A DNA stretch of 64,000 nucleotides from Bradyrhizobium diazoefficiens USDA 110. Its GTDB lineage: Bacteria; Pseudomonadota; Alphaproteobacteria; Rhizobiales; Xanthobacteraceae. The DNA lies in NCBI RefSeq assembly GCF_000011365.1, contig NC_004463.1, forward strand, positions 2,528,001 through 2,592,000, written 5' to 3'. Below the pieces are notes generated by a model. It saw nothing but the letters and a program-made list of their open reading frames with translations. It was not told where the DNA came from and made no database searches. Positions 55,540 through 64,000 of the stretch are shown piece by piece (the first letter of the stretch is position 1; each line of letters opens with the position of its first letter). The position numbers and the translations under genes are program-made.

Positions 55540-56401
55540 CGGTATTTCAGAGCCTTTTCTGGAACGCGAGAGTTCGTTGCCGCCTGTGTCCGTCGTATCG
55601 GCCAATCTCTGTTTTTCGAGTTGGTGAGATCGGTAAAAATGGAAGCACCCCGGAGATTCTCTCGCCGAGACTTTCCTGCGCGACGCTCACAGCGCACGAA
55701 TCTGCTTAGACTGAGCTTCATCTGTGAAGACCACGCTAATGTGCTTGCAGCATGACGTCGCGATGGCGATGCAACGACGATGTTCGAGCGATGTTGTGCC
55801 GATGCCTAATCGCAACGCATTTGCTTCTCGTGCGGGCAGATTTGTTTCCAATGTCTTGCGTCAAGCGCTGTTAGGAGTCGTAGAAACACGGATCAAGCGT
55901 CGAATGTGACACTTGGTCTTGCGCCGAAGTCGACTGGAGCCTTCCAAATTTTCCCGAGAAGCTGGCAAGCAGTGCCACGGCACTTTCGCACGCAATTTTT
56001 TTTCTTCTCTCCTGGTGTTGTGGTGGTCGCGTCGATGTCGATGAAATTTTCGTCTGCCTTCCGAACGGGCAGGGGGTGATCTTCACTGGCATTGAAGCGG
56101 GAGGTCGAACGAACGACACGATCGGACGGGCGCGCGTCGCGGAGGCGGGGCGAATATCGAGGATGTGCAACCTGGCGTTGCTTTCGCGATCCGCGTGGCA
56201 GGCTCACCCCGACCGAGGCGGCGGGGGCGCGTGAAGGCAACGTCGAGCGATGCGGCCATGCCGGGCGGAGTGTCGCAGATCCGCAACGTCAATATGTTAG
56301 GCGCGCAAAGCTATGGCGGGCAAACCGCTGGCACGGCACGAATTTTGCCGCTAAGCACTGGTTAAAGTCTCGTTGATCGAACGGAGTAGAAGGCCATTCC
56401 T
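55540..56401. promoter_or_regulatory. 862-base divergent intergenic region
   Basis: No gene is supported; short open frames here lack codon bias and ribosome sites. It separates the giant gene (minus) from a glycosyltransferase (plus). It contains the palindrome AGTGCC-AC-GGCACT (55971-55984) followed 11 bases on by a run of eight T (55996-56003), which could be an operator or a terminator of a short transcript. The size for a compact locus suggests regulation or a non-coding RNA, but none is demonstrated. Confidence 0.45.
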
Positions 56402-57634
56402 ATGCAGGATCCCATGTCGGGCGCCCCGAATGTCATGTTTCTGGTTGAGGTCGTGAATTGCAATGACGGGATTGCATCCTATTGCGAGACCTTGGCCACG
56501 GGGCTGCACGCCCGCGGCGTGCAGATCCACCTGGTCTCCGGCATCGTGCGGTCGGACGAGAAGTCCGAATACAAGCGCCAGAAGCTGGCGGCGGCGGTCA
56601 AGCAGTGGCACGTCGTTCCCGGACTTCGCAAGCTGCCCTCGCTGTCGATCTTCATGCAGCTCTGGAAGCTGATTCGGGAGAACGACATCACCGTGATCAA
56701 CGTCCATGGGCTCGGCATGCTGATGTGGGGCAGGCTGCTCTCCCTGCTCACCGGCGCGCGCTGCGTCGCGACCTATCACCCCTCGGCGCTCGGGAACATC
56801 GAGAAGGTGCAGAATGCGCCGCAATCGACTTTCAGCCCGGTCCAGATCCTGTTCTTCAATCTTTTCTTTCCGCACACCCTCATCCTGATGTCGGAGGAAT
56901 CGCTCCGGCATCTCAGGCGCTACGTCTTGTTCGGCAAGAACCGGATCGCCAAGGTGTATGGCGGCGTCGATACGGTGCATTTTCGGCCGCCGTCGGATGC
57001 CGAGCGCCGCGATGCGCGCGCGAAATTCGGGGTTGCCGAGGGTGAGTTCATGTGCCTGCTGGCGGCCCGTCTCGCCTGGGTGAAGGGCCATGATTTGCTC
57101 ATCAAGGCGGCGCGCAGGATCCGCGACAGCGCCAGTCCTTCGCCCATCGACATCAAATGCTACTTCGTCGGCAGCGGCGGCGCCGAGCGCGAGAAGGAAA
57201 TCAAGTCGTTTGCCTTCGCCGACGAGAAGGACAAGGACACGTTCAAGTTCCTCGGGTTCATGGGCGACGTCCGCGAAATCCTCTGGGCCGCCGATGTGTT
57301 CGCGCTGCCGAGCCGGTTCGAAGGATTCCCGCTCGGCGTCGCCGAGGCCATGGCGACGGGGCTGGTCCCGGTGCGGACCCCGGCAGGGGGCGCTTCGGAT
57401 CAGATCATCGACGGCCAGACCGGCTTCATCGTGCCGTTCGAAGACGTCGACGCGCTCGTGGGGGCGCTCGAGAAGTTGGCCGATCCCGCGTTGCGCGCCG
57501 CGCTGTCGCGCAATGCTCTTGCGCGCGCCCAGCAATATTTCGGTGTCGGGCCGATGGTTGACCAGACCCTCAGGATCTACGGTTTGGCGGGCGATGCCAG
57601 CGGGAATCCGCTGGCCCATCCGATGCAGGCCTAG
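56402..57634 (+). CDS. GT4 family glycosyltransferase, first copy
   Basis: A 410-residue GT-B glycosyltransferase. The N-terminal half has EVVNCNDGIASYCETLATG and VINVHGLGML. The C-terminal donor-binding half has LLAARLAWVKGHDLLIKA and FLGFMGDVREILWAADVFALPSRFEGFPLGVAEAMA, the E-x7-E motif of GT4. It adds a sugar from a nucleotide donor to the lipid-linked repeat unit. GAAGG eight bases upstream supports the ATG. Its stop codon shares the CTAG with the stop of the convergent flippase gene. It is alone on the plus strand. Confidence 0.93.
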   Translation: MQDPMSGAPNVMFLVEVVNCNDGIASYCETLATGLHARGVQIHLVSGIVRSDEKSEYKRQKLAAAVKQWHVVPGLRKLPSLSIFMQLWKLIRENDITVINVHGLGMLMWGRLLSLLTGARCVATYHPSALGNIEKVQNAPQSTFSPVQILFFNLFFPHTLILMSEESLRHLRRYVLFGKNRIAKVYGGVDTVHFRPPSDAERRDARAKFGVAEGEFMCLLAARLAWVKGHDLLIKAARRIRDSASPSPIDIKCYFVGSGGAEREKEIKSFAFADEKDKDTFKFLGFMGDVREILWAADVFALPSRFEGFPLGVAEAMATGLVPVRTPAGGASDQIIDGQTGFIVPFEDVDALVGALEKLADPALRAALSRNALARAQQYFGVGPMVDQTLRIYGLAGDASGNPLAHPMQA

Positions 57635-59028
57635 TTCGAACTGCGTGCCGAGGCCAGCAGATCGCCTCGCCACGTCACCAGGACGACGGCGAGCCCGGCG
57701 AAGGCGATCTTTCCCGCGAGCCAGAGCAGAGAGGCCGACGGAGCTGCCGCGAGCATGGCGATCGCGGCGGCCGCGACGGTTGCCTCCACGATCAGCAGCG
57801 CCCGCGGCGCAGCGCGGAACCGGATCAACGGGCCGCTGGCGAAGAGGATGATGAGTGCGGTGGCCAATGCCGCACTCGCGATTTGTCCGGCGACCGATAT
57901 GTGCAGCAAGGCGCCGATCGAAGCGGCCGCCGATACCAGCACCAGCTGGCACGCCGCGACGACCACCAGCCTGGTGGCCGATTTGGTCAGATGCGGCACC
58001 ACTGCGAGCGTGGCCTGAAGGTGAATGTGGAGGAAGTAGAAGACCGCCGCGATCGGCGCTGCGTTGAGAAAATCGACCAGCAGATCGGCCGGGACGAACA
58101 GATGCGCCGCATCGGGCAGAAGGCCGATCAGCCCCCCCAGCATCACGATCGTCGCGCAGAGGATGAAGTCGAGCATGCGGGCGGTTGCTCTGCGCGCCTC
58201 TCCGTCGACGTCGCGCTCGAACTGCACGACGACATTGGGGTAGCTGACGGTGTGAATGGCGGTCACCAGAACGGAGAACGGCCGCTGCAGGAGGTCGATC
58301 GCCATCGAAAAACCGGCGGCTCCCGTCGACGTCCGTCCGAGTGTGGCGATCACGATCAGGCGCAAGGTGACGGGGACGGAGAGATGGATGACGGAGGCGG
58401 CCGCGGCCATGATGCCGTATCGGCAGAAATTGCGCCAATCCGTCAGCAGGGCGTGTCGCGACGCCCGCTGTAGCGAGGTGCGATGCACGATCAGGCTCAC
58501 CAGAAGCGCCGCGCCGTAGCCCGCGGCGATGCCGCACAGCGTCGCCGCCGCGGTGCCGTAGAGCAGCGCCGCCGTGACGGCGCCGGCCAGGAGCACGCTG
58601 GCGCGCAGGATCAGGAGGACGGATGCGGTCGCCAGCCGATCGGACACGCGCACGATCATGAAGTACAGGTCGGTGGCGCCCTGTAGCACGGCCATCGCCA
58701 GCGCGAGGGCGACGACGCTTGTCTCGAGCGTGCCCACCAGCCCCGCCACGCTGCCGACGAGCAGCAGAACCAGCGCGCTGAGCAGTCCCGCGCTGAACAG
58801 CGAGAATCGCAGACGCGCCGCCTCTTCTCCGGAAGCGGCGGCCAGGAAGCGAACGCCGGCCAGTTGCAGCCATTCGAACACGAAGACGCAGAACAACTGG
58901 CTCGCCGCCAGTGCCAGCGAAAACGAGGTGTATTGGGCTGGCGAGAGGATATGGCTGACGGCGAAGATCAGAATGATCGCGGACGCACTCTGGTAGATGT
59001 AGCTGCCGAATGCGAGCAGGCTGATCAT
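57631..59028 (-). CDS. Wzx-like polysaccharide flippase/export membrane protein, second copy
   Basis: A 465-residue protein with about 12-14 helices, starting MISLLAFGSYIYQSASAI and with LSPAQYTSFSLALAASQL, the beginning typical of polysaccharide flippases. FSMAIDLLQRPFSVLVTAIH lies in the middle. It shares only general features with the flippase at 47982. It is the last gene of a minus-strand block with two GT4 enzymes, a glycosidase-like protein and the Wza-type exporter. The 71-base gap upstream still fits one transcript. Its stop overlaps that of the convergent glycosyltransferase. Confidence 0.85.
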   Translation of the reverse strand: MISLLAFGSYIYQSASAIILIFAVSHILSPAQYTSFSLALAASQLFCVFVFEWLQLAGVRFLAAASGEEAARLRFSLFSAGLLSALVLLLVGSVAGLVGTLETSVVALALAMAVLQGATDLYFMIVRVSDRLATASVLLILRASVLLAGAVTAALLYGTAAATLCGIAAGYGAALLVSLIVHRTSLQRASRHALLTDWRNFCRYGIMAAAASVIHLSVPVTLRLIVIATLGRTSTGAAGFSMAIDLLQRPFSVLVTAIHTVSYPNVVVQFERDVDGEARRATARMLDFILCATIVMLGGLIGLLPDAAHLFVPADLLVDFLNAAPIAAVFYFLHIHLQATLAVVPHLTKSATRLVVVAACQLVLVSAAASIGALLHISVAGQIASAALATALIILFASGPLIRFRAAPRALLIVEATVAAAAIAMLAAAPSASLLWLAGKIAFAGLAVVLVTWRGDLLASARSSN

Positions 59029-59099
59029 TTCTGGCTACGCGTGAAGGAAAACATGGCGGGATGATTGAAGGCCGTCGGTGGCATCTGCGTCCGCCCCCA

Positions 59100-60311
59100 T
59101 TACGTGCGAGGCATGCCGCGGCCGCGCATGAGCTGGTCGTAGACGTTGCGATAGCCGGTGACCACGTCGTCAAAGGCCCATTTGTTGATGCCGGATTTCA
59201 ATCGTCCGCTCATCTCCACGATCTGCTGGGGAGCCTCGACGATCGCCGAAATGCTCTTGGCGATCGAGTCCGGATCGGGAGACGTCAGCCAGCCGGTCAG
59301 GCCCGGCTTGATCGCCTCCTGGATGCCGCCGAACGGCGTGCCGAGCAGGGGCTTGCAGGCGGCCTGGGCATCGGCGACGACGAGCGGACTTGGATCTTCC
59401 CAGACCGAGGGGACGACCACGACGTTCACCTGTTCGTAAAACTCCTTCGGCTGCACGAAGCCGAGAAACTCGATCCGCGCATTGGGGGCGAGCCCCTTGA
59501 TCTGCTTGCGCTGGCTCTCGGAGGCATGACCCGCGATGACGAGCCGGATCCGCTCCGGCGGGATCGTCGCGATGGCGCGAACCAGATTGTAGATGCCTTT
59601 TTCTTCGGTCAGTCGCCCGATGAATCCGAATGTGACGGTGCCGTCGAGCATCGCCGTCTCTTCGCTGCCGACGTCGGCCGTCGAGGCGTTTCGAATGACG
59701 ATCTTCAGCGGTGTCTGCGTGAAGAGACCGAGCCCGGTATGGATGTCGAGAATGCGCTGGCTGACGCCGACGACGGCGTCCAGATGTCGCGTCGCCCCGC
59801 GGCGGCGAAAGGTCAGGATCTGGCAGCTCATGCAGCTTGCCTTGCAGGCGTGTCCGTCCGAGAAGCGCGAGCAGCGGGGGCAGGTGAGATAGTAGTCGTG
59901 AAGCGTGTGCAGGACCGGAATGCCCAGTTCCGCCGCGGTTCGCCACACCGCCGTCGTCAGGCCGGAGAGATTGTTGGAATGCAGGATGTCCGGTTTGAAT
60001 GCCTTGATCCTGGCGGCGACGAGCTCCGACATCTGCTGCCAGTCCTCGATCGCGTGCCAGATGCCGCGCACGGGCGCGCTGTGCTGCTTGGCGAAGGGAA
60101 AGTAGATGTTGTGCACGGCCGCCGAGTGCACGTCGATGCCGTTGCAGGTCTCCATCTGCTGGTTCGGTGTGGAGGCAGCACGTATCACTTCCACGCTGTC
60201 GTTCTGGCCGACCAACGTCTCGGCGAGGCGACGGACGAAAGTTTCCGCGCCACCGACCACCTTCGGAGCCAACGGCGTCGGATAGAGGGATGACGTGATA
60301 AGGATCTTCAT
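59100..60311 (-). CDS. GT4 family glycosyltransferase with Cys cluster, second copy
   Basis: A 403-residue GT-B enzyme. The N-terminal domain starts MKILITSSLYPTPLAPKVVGG, with HSNNLSGLTTAVW and a cysteine cluster TCPRCSRFSDGHACKASCMSC (21 residues, here given only by its five Cys spaced 2, 8, 3 and 2). The donor domain has GFIGRLTEEKGIYNLVRA and VPSVWEDPSPLVVADAQAA (E-x7-E-like). It is paralogous to the next enzyme upstream (60368-61564), 56 bases away on the same transcript. Donor and acceptor sugars are unknown. Confidence 0.92.
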   Translation of the reverse strand: MKILITSSLYPTPLAPKVVGGAETFVRRLAETLVGQNDSVEVIRAASTPNQQMETCNGIDVHSAAVHNIYFPFAKQHSAPVRGIWHAIEDWQQMSELVAARIKAFKPDILHSNNLSGLTTAVWRTAAELGIPVLHTLHDYYLTCPRCSRFSDGHACKASCMSCQILTFRRRGATRHLDAVVGVSQRILDIHTGLGLFTQTPLKIVIRNASTADVGSEETAMLDGTVTFGFIGRLTEEKGIYNLVRAIATIPPERIRLVIAGHASESQRKQIKGLAPNARIEFLGFVQPKEFYEQVNVVVVPSVWEDPSPLVVADAQAACKPLLGTPFGGIQEAIKPGLTGWLTSPDPDSIAKSISAIVEAPQQIVEMSGRLKSGINKWAFDDVVTGYRNVYDQLMRGRGMPRT

Positions 60312-60367
60312 CGAAAAGGTCTGTCCAGCTATCCTGCCAAATGGCTTCGTGAAATCTCCGTTTCGGC

Positions 60368-61564
60368 CTATTGCCGGCTCGTTCGACTGTTATTCAAATA
60401 GACGTCCAAATATTGACCTGTCACTGAATCGGCAGAGAACCTCTCGGCAAACCCGGGCTGCGGAGGCCGGGCGAGCTTCCAGCGTGATCTCTCGTTGACG
60501 GCCTTCAGCATCAGTTCTCCCAGTCGCTTATGATCGTTGGGCTCGTAGGACCCAACCATGTTGGAAAACCCCGCGATCTCGGGAATCCCTCCTGCTGTGG
60601 AGCAAATAGTTGCCCGGCCGGCGTTGATGCTTTCGATCAACGTCCGGGGCAGCGGCTCCGGCCAGACCGAACTCACCAGGCATACGTCGATGCTGGCATA
60701 GAATTCGGCCGCCTTTGCAAAGCCAAGCCATTCGACGTTCCTCCCGCTGCGGCTTTTGAGCCCCCGGACGTAATCCTCAAGCCCCTTTCCGGCAATTTTC
60801 AGTTGCCATCCCTGGTCGGGGAGCTGCTCGGCGGCTTTTAGTACCACTTCGATACCTTTTTCCGCCTCGAGCCGGCCGATGAACCCGAATATCAGGTCAT
60901 CCGAGCTCGAGGGAGGTGAGGGTACTACGGAGCTTGGATCGGCGATGTTGAAGATGACCCTGCCATCGGTGCCCGGGAAGTATTTCAGCCTGGTATGCTG
61001 GTCGAGCACGAACTGGCTGTTCGAGACCACCGCATCGACCATGCGCGAGGCCAGCAGATAGGGAGACGTCATGGCCGCGCAGAGGGTGCAGCGCTGCGCA
61101 CATGTCGCGTCTCCGCGAAACAACGTCGAGCGTTTGCAGAGCAGGGAATAGTCGCGCAAGGTGTGCACGATCCGGATGTTGCGCCGCCTGGCTTCCGCCC
61201 ACAACGAGACCGAAAATCCGGTGAGGTTGTTGGTGTGGACGACCTCGGGTTTTTCGAGATCGAGAATCTCGGCGAAGCGCGCCGCGGACTTGCGATTCCA
61301 CGTGTCCTGGAGATGCCACTTCAGGCGCTGGACCGAGGAGGGCTTCCTGTCGTTGCCGAACGGCCAGTAGTCGTTGTCCAGCGGCACCCGGTAGATGCGC
61401 ACGCCCCTGAGCTCGTTGACGGTGCGATCCCGCTTGTTCTGAAGGCAGACCACGGCAACCTGGTGGCCGCGCTGAACCAGCGCCTCCGCGAGCAGCGACA
61501 CAGACACTTCGGCGCCGCCGATGATTTCGGGCGGATAGAGCGTGTTAACGATCAGTATCTTCAA
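60368..61564 (-). CDS. GT4 family glycosyltransferase with Cys cluster, third copy
   Basis: A 398-residue GT-B enzyme beginning MKILIVNTLYPPEIIGGAEVSVSLLAEAL, shown here only in its key parts: the GGAE loop, HTNNLTGFSVSLW, HTLRDYSLLC and a Cys group CAQRCTLC. The donor-binding part has FGFIGRLEAEKGIEVVLKAA and VSSVWPEPLPRTLIESINAG. It resembles its neighbour at 59100 throughout, so the pair probably arose by duplication and may add successive sugars. It lies 33 bases after the glycosidase-like gene. Confidence 0.92.
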   Translation of the reverse strand: MKILIVNTLYPPEIIGGAEVSVSLLAEALVQRGHQVAVVCLQNKRDRTVNELRGVRIYRVPLDNDYWPFGNDRKPSSVQRLKWHLQDTWNRKSAARFAEILDLEKPEVVHTNNLTGFSVSLWAEARRRNIRIVHTLRDYSLLCKRSTLFRGDATCAQRCTLCAAMTSPYLLASRMVDAVVSNSQFVLDQHTRLKYFPGTDGRVIFNIADPSSVVPSPPSSSDDLIFGFIGRLEAEKGIEVVLKAAEQLPDQGWQLKIAGKGLEDYVRGLKSRSGRNVEWLGFAKAAEFYASIDVCLVSSVWPEPLPRTLIESINAGRATICSTAGGIPEIAGFSNMVGSYEPNDHKRLGELMLKAVNERSRWKLARPPQPGFAERFSADSVTGQYLDVYLNNSRTSRQ

Positions 61565-61597
61565 GGATAGCCCCGGATTGCGCAGTCCGCCGCAGCG

Positions 61598-62938
61598 TCA
61601 GTTCGATGGCCGAATCTCGAAATCCGGCACGGCCGTGCCCTTGACACTGACAAGCAGGGGCGTCGTCGATAACGCCGTCCAGGCGCCGGCGGCAGGGCCC
61701 GGTGCTTGCTGACATACATAGCTGATCTCGGCATTCGGTTCCGCATTTTTTAATCGAACTTCGAAGCGCTTCGACGGATTCTCCGACCAGAGCGCCACTT
61801 TCGTCTCGGATCCGCTGTCGCTGCGGATCTGCACGACGCCCGGCATCGGCGTGGTTCGCGCCGCCTTCAGGCTCGTGCGGATGAAGGCCCAGCTTTCGCG
61901 AATGGAACACACCGCGGGCTTCGGCGAATTGTCGAAATGATAGATGCCGAAATTGTCCTCGAGTTCGCCGGGCTTCGTCCCGCTGTCCTTGAGCTCGTAG
62001 AGCCATATCCCCTTGAGCCAGGGACCCGCGGTCGATGACCAGAGGATGATCTGCGCCATGTTGTCGGCCGAGAGCTGCTCGTTCACGCCGCATTTCGCGG
62101 TCGGGGTCGGCCAGCCCGTTTCGGTCAGGTAGATCGGATAGTTCGGATTGCCGGTCGCCTGTGCGACGCGTTGATGAAAATTTTCCAACCGCTCGATCGC
62201 CTCAGCCGCGGTGCGCCCGGCCGGCGGCAGGCAATGGTTGTAGATGTGAATGGACATGCCGTCGGCGATGCGAGGCAGGTCGGTCTTCAGCAGGGCGTCG
62301 GTCCATTTCCAGCCCGGATCGTCGCCGAGTGCGCCCACCACGAAGGGCGCAGAAGGCGCCGCCTGCTTGACCGCCGGCTGCACCAAACGGGCAAGCGTCA
62401 CGTAATTTTCGACCGTGAATTGCGGCTCTGCGCGCGCTCGGAGATTGTACTCGTTCCACAATTCGAAGACGGGCTGCCGCGCTGCGACCGCTTGCGCGGC
62501 CGCCGCAGCATAGGTGACGAATCTCTGGCGCGCTTCGTCGGTCGTCGGCGGATCGGAGTTCGGGACGAGGTGATGGCCGGCTCCGAGGATGAGCAGAGGA
62601 ATTCCGACGCCGGACCTGATCTGGGTCTCGAGGCGGCCGTTCAGGGCGTTGAAGCCGAGCCGCTTGCCGGGCAACTCGAAATCCGACCAGGGGAAGTCGT
62701 CCCGGAACGCGGTGACCCCGAGCTCCTTCATCTGCTTGATGGCCGTCGCAGGTACGTAACCGCGAGCGCTGGTGACGCCGCCCAGGCCCTGGTGCGTACC
62801 GACGCCCAGCAGGAAACGTTGGTCGAGCGGTTGCGCGGTCTGCGCGTTCGCAGGATATGAGAGGCCGGTCGCGGCGCAGAGACCGCACATCAGCATCCGG
62901 AAACGACGCAAGGCTCGTTTCCTCTTTGGCTCCGTCAC
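61598..62938 (-). CDS. Exported clan GH-A-like glycoside hydrolase, GT-linked
   Basis: A 446-residue preprotein with a signal peptide (basic EPKRKRALRRFR, hydrophobic core, cut near PANAQ). The barrel shows FRDDFPW, then acid/base Glu in VFELWNEYNL (about residue 163), IHIYNHCLPP, and nucleophile Glu in IYLTETGWPTP (about 272). A beta-rich C-terminal domain follows. This fits GH39/GH5-like retaining glycosidases. The GTG at 62938 is preferred because AGGAG lies 10 bases upstream, although the frame extends to 63031. It lies between the exporter gene and two glycosyltransferases, so it may edit or release the polymer in the periplasm. Confidence 0.8.
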   Translation of the reverse strand: MTEPKRKRALRRFRMLMCGLCAATGLSYPANAQTAQPLDQRFLLGVGTHQGLGGVTSARGYVPATAIKQMKELGVTAFRDDFPWSDFELPGKRLGFNALNGRLETQIRSGVGIPLLILGAGHHLVPNSDPPTTDEARQRFVTYAAAAAQAVAARQPVFELWNEYNLRARAEPQFTVENYVTLARLVQPAVKQAAPSAPFVVGALGDDPGWKWTDALLKTDLPRIADGMSIHIYNHCLPPAGRTAAEAIERLENFHQRVAQATGNPNYPIYLTETGWPTPTAKCGVNEQLSADNMAQIILWSSTAGPWLKGIWLYELKDSGTKPGELEDNFGIYHFDNSPKPAVCSIRESWAFIRTSLKAARTTPMPGVVQIRSDSGSETKVALWSENPSKRFEVRLKNAEPNAEISYVCQQAPGPAAGAWTALSTTPLLVSVKGTAVPDFEIRPSN

Positions 62939-63049
62939 GCTCGTATCCACTCCTGCTCGCGTCAACTCGACAAGGCTAATCCTCTTCTGTGGCCCGAATT
63001 GGGTGAGGCGACCTTGTCCGCGCGCCCCCACGGAGCGCGCCGAGTTGGG

Positions 63050-64000
63050 CTATTTGGAGTTCACGATCACCGTGCTGATGTTGTCCGCATTCGTGGTCGC
63101 CGCGTTCAGCGGGTTCATCAGCTTGACGAATTCGGTCGACGGCGATTCCGCCACCGAAATCACGTCATGATCGCGCATCCTGAACGTATCCGCCTGGAAC
63201 CAGCCGTCGGGCTTGCTCATGTCGAACTTGTAGACGGCGGGGATCGTCTTGGTCGGGAACTGGGATACTTCGACCCCGATACGCTCCAGGAGCGGCTTCG
63301 GCTCGAAACGGTAGACGTAGATGGACTTGGAATCCGCACGGTTGCCGTCGAGGCCGCCCGCCTTCGCGATGGCTTCAGCCAGCGACATGTTGTCGTTCTC
63401 GAACGAGAAGCGGCGATTGTTGGTGCCGCCGATCGATCCCGGCGACGGCGTCGAACCGAACACCATGTAGACGCGCGGAATGCGGGTCAGGAAGACGACG
63501 TCGCCCGGCGCGAGCAGGACGTCCTCGCCGGGGTGGTGCACCACGGTCGACATCGACTCATTGTAGGTGCGGCCCTCGCGCTTGATCGTGATCGTACTCT
63601 CGTAGGAAGGGTATTTCGGGCCGCCGGCGCGCGCGATCGCGCCCATCAGGCGAATGCCGCCGGGGTCGACCGGAAAGCGGAGCGGCGAGTTGACCTCGCC
63701 GAGCACGCTGATCTGGTTGCCGCGCTGCTCGGCCACGCTCACGACCGCCTGCGGATCGATGGCGCGGTCCTTGAGGCGCTCGCGGATGATGTTCGACACG
63801 GCGCGCGGCGTCAGCCCGGCGACCTTGATCGATCCGGCGTAGGGAATGTTGATGTTGCCGGACTGGTCGACCTGCTGACGCGGAATGTCGACGAAGTTAC
63901 CCGGCCGGACGCCCGCTTCGCGCGGAATGAACAGGCCGCCCGCCTGCGCTTCGTACACGGTTACGGTGACGATGTCGCCGATGCCGATCGTGACGTCGCG
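63050..64000 (-). CDS. Wza-type polysaccharide export protein, N-terminus cut by window edge
   Basis: The reverse strand is open from the right edge to a stop at 63050, about 316 residues. At the edge it reads VTIGIGDIVTVTVYEA, the conserved start of the PES domain, then SGNINIPYAGSIKVAGLT, and SLBB-like modules (ISVLGEVNSPLRFPV with GGIRLMGAIARAGG; FGSTPSPGS with SLAEAIAKAGG). Wza proteins form the outer-membrane channel for polysaccharide. The signal peptide or lipobox must lie beyond the edge. It leads the minus-strand block of glycosidase-like, two GT4 and flippase genes. Confidence 0.93.
   Translation of the reverse strand, partial: RDVTIGIGDIVTVTVYEAQAGGLFIPREAGVRPGNFVDIPRQQVDQSGNINIPYAGSIKVAGLTPRAVSNIIRERLKDRAIDPQAVVSVAEQRGNQISVLGEVNSPLRFPVDPGGIRLMGAIARAGGPKYPSYESTITIKREGRTYNESMSTVVHHPGEDVLLAPGDVVFLTRIPRVYMVFGSTPSPGSIGGTNNRRFSFENDNMSLAEAIAKAGGLDGNRADSKSIYVYRFEPKPLLERIGVEVSQFPTKTIPAVYKFDMSKPDGWFQADTFRMRDHDVISVAESPSTEFVKLMNPLNAATTNADNISTVIVNSK

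Noticed and set aside
55893..56240. 115-codon open frame in the divergent gap
   Set aside because: Contains low-complexity Lys and Thr runs from the poly-T tract and has no initiation signal.
56351..59173. Open frame of 940 codons on the minus strand across the GT4 and flippase genes
   Set aside because: It spans two convergent well-supported genes in shadow frames and shows only Arg-rich low-complexity sequence.

Overview
The window is GC-rich, densely coding alphaproteobacterial DNA. Gene content (PncB, PobA and PcaHG, a chemotaxis cluster, a DUF3551-like Cys protein, a BTLCP-type transglutaminase-like peptidase, a rhizobial-type exopolysaccharide region) points to Bradyrhizobium or a close relative in the Nitrobacteraceae. 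This is an inference from family recognition, not from a marker gene. No rRNA, tRNA, CRISPR, transposase or integrase was seen.

Region 1 (1-11.6 kb) holds a membrane GGDEF protein cut by the left edge, nicotinate phosphoribosyltransferase, and aromatic catabolism. A MarR regulator is divergent from a VOC protein, an FAD hydroxylase and a DUF2783 protein. A LysR regulator is divergent from protocatechuate 3,4-dioxygenase (pcaH, pcaG). An AraC regulator is divergent from pobA. PobA converts 4-hydroxybenzoate to protocatechuate, the substrate of PcaHG, so the last two modules form consecutive steps.

Region 2 (11.6-28 kb) is signalling. A CHASE2-type nucleotide cyclase is paired with a FecR-like exported protein, followed by a REC-HD-GYP regulator. 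A divergent chemotaxis operon then runs STAS, cheY, cheA, cheW, mcp, cheW, mcp, cheR, cheB and a soluble receptor-like protein. A GrlR-like protein and a small HTH protein follow.

Region 3 (28-33 kb) is a run of small, mostly unknown genes: VanZ-like, short membrane proteins, a DUF3551-like secreted Cys protein, a Myb/SANT-like peptide and a metallophosphatase.

Region 4 (33.2 kb to the right edge) is a large exopolysaccharide locus in several divergent blocks. It contains a WcaJ-type initiating phosphoglycosyltransferase, two Wzx-like flippases, two O-antigen-ligase/Wzy-like membrane proteins, a Wzz plus tyrosine-autokinase co-polymerase, a Wza-type export protein cut by the right edge, three GT4 glycosyltransferases, three acyltransferase-3 proteins, a hexapeptide acetyltransferase, a methyltransferase and three glycosidase-like proteins. 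One of these is a roughly 1450-residue protein with five 161-residue repeats and an RTX-like C-terminus. Two paralogous exported proteins of unknown function flank a LapG-family-like cysteine peptidase inside the co-polymerase operon. The most promising little-described elements are this exported trio, the giant repeat glycosidase and the soluble receptor-like protein at the end of the che operon.
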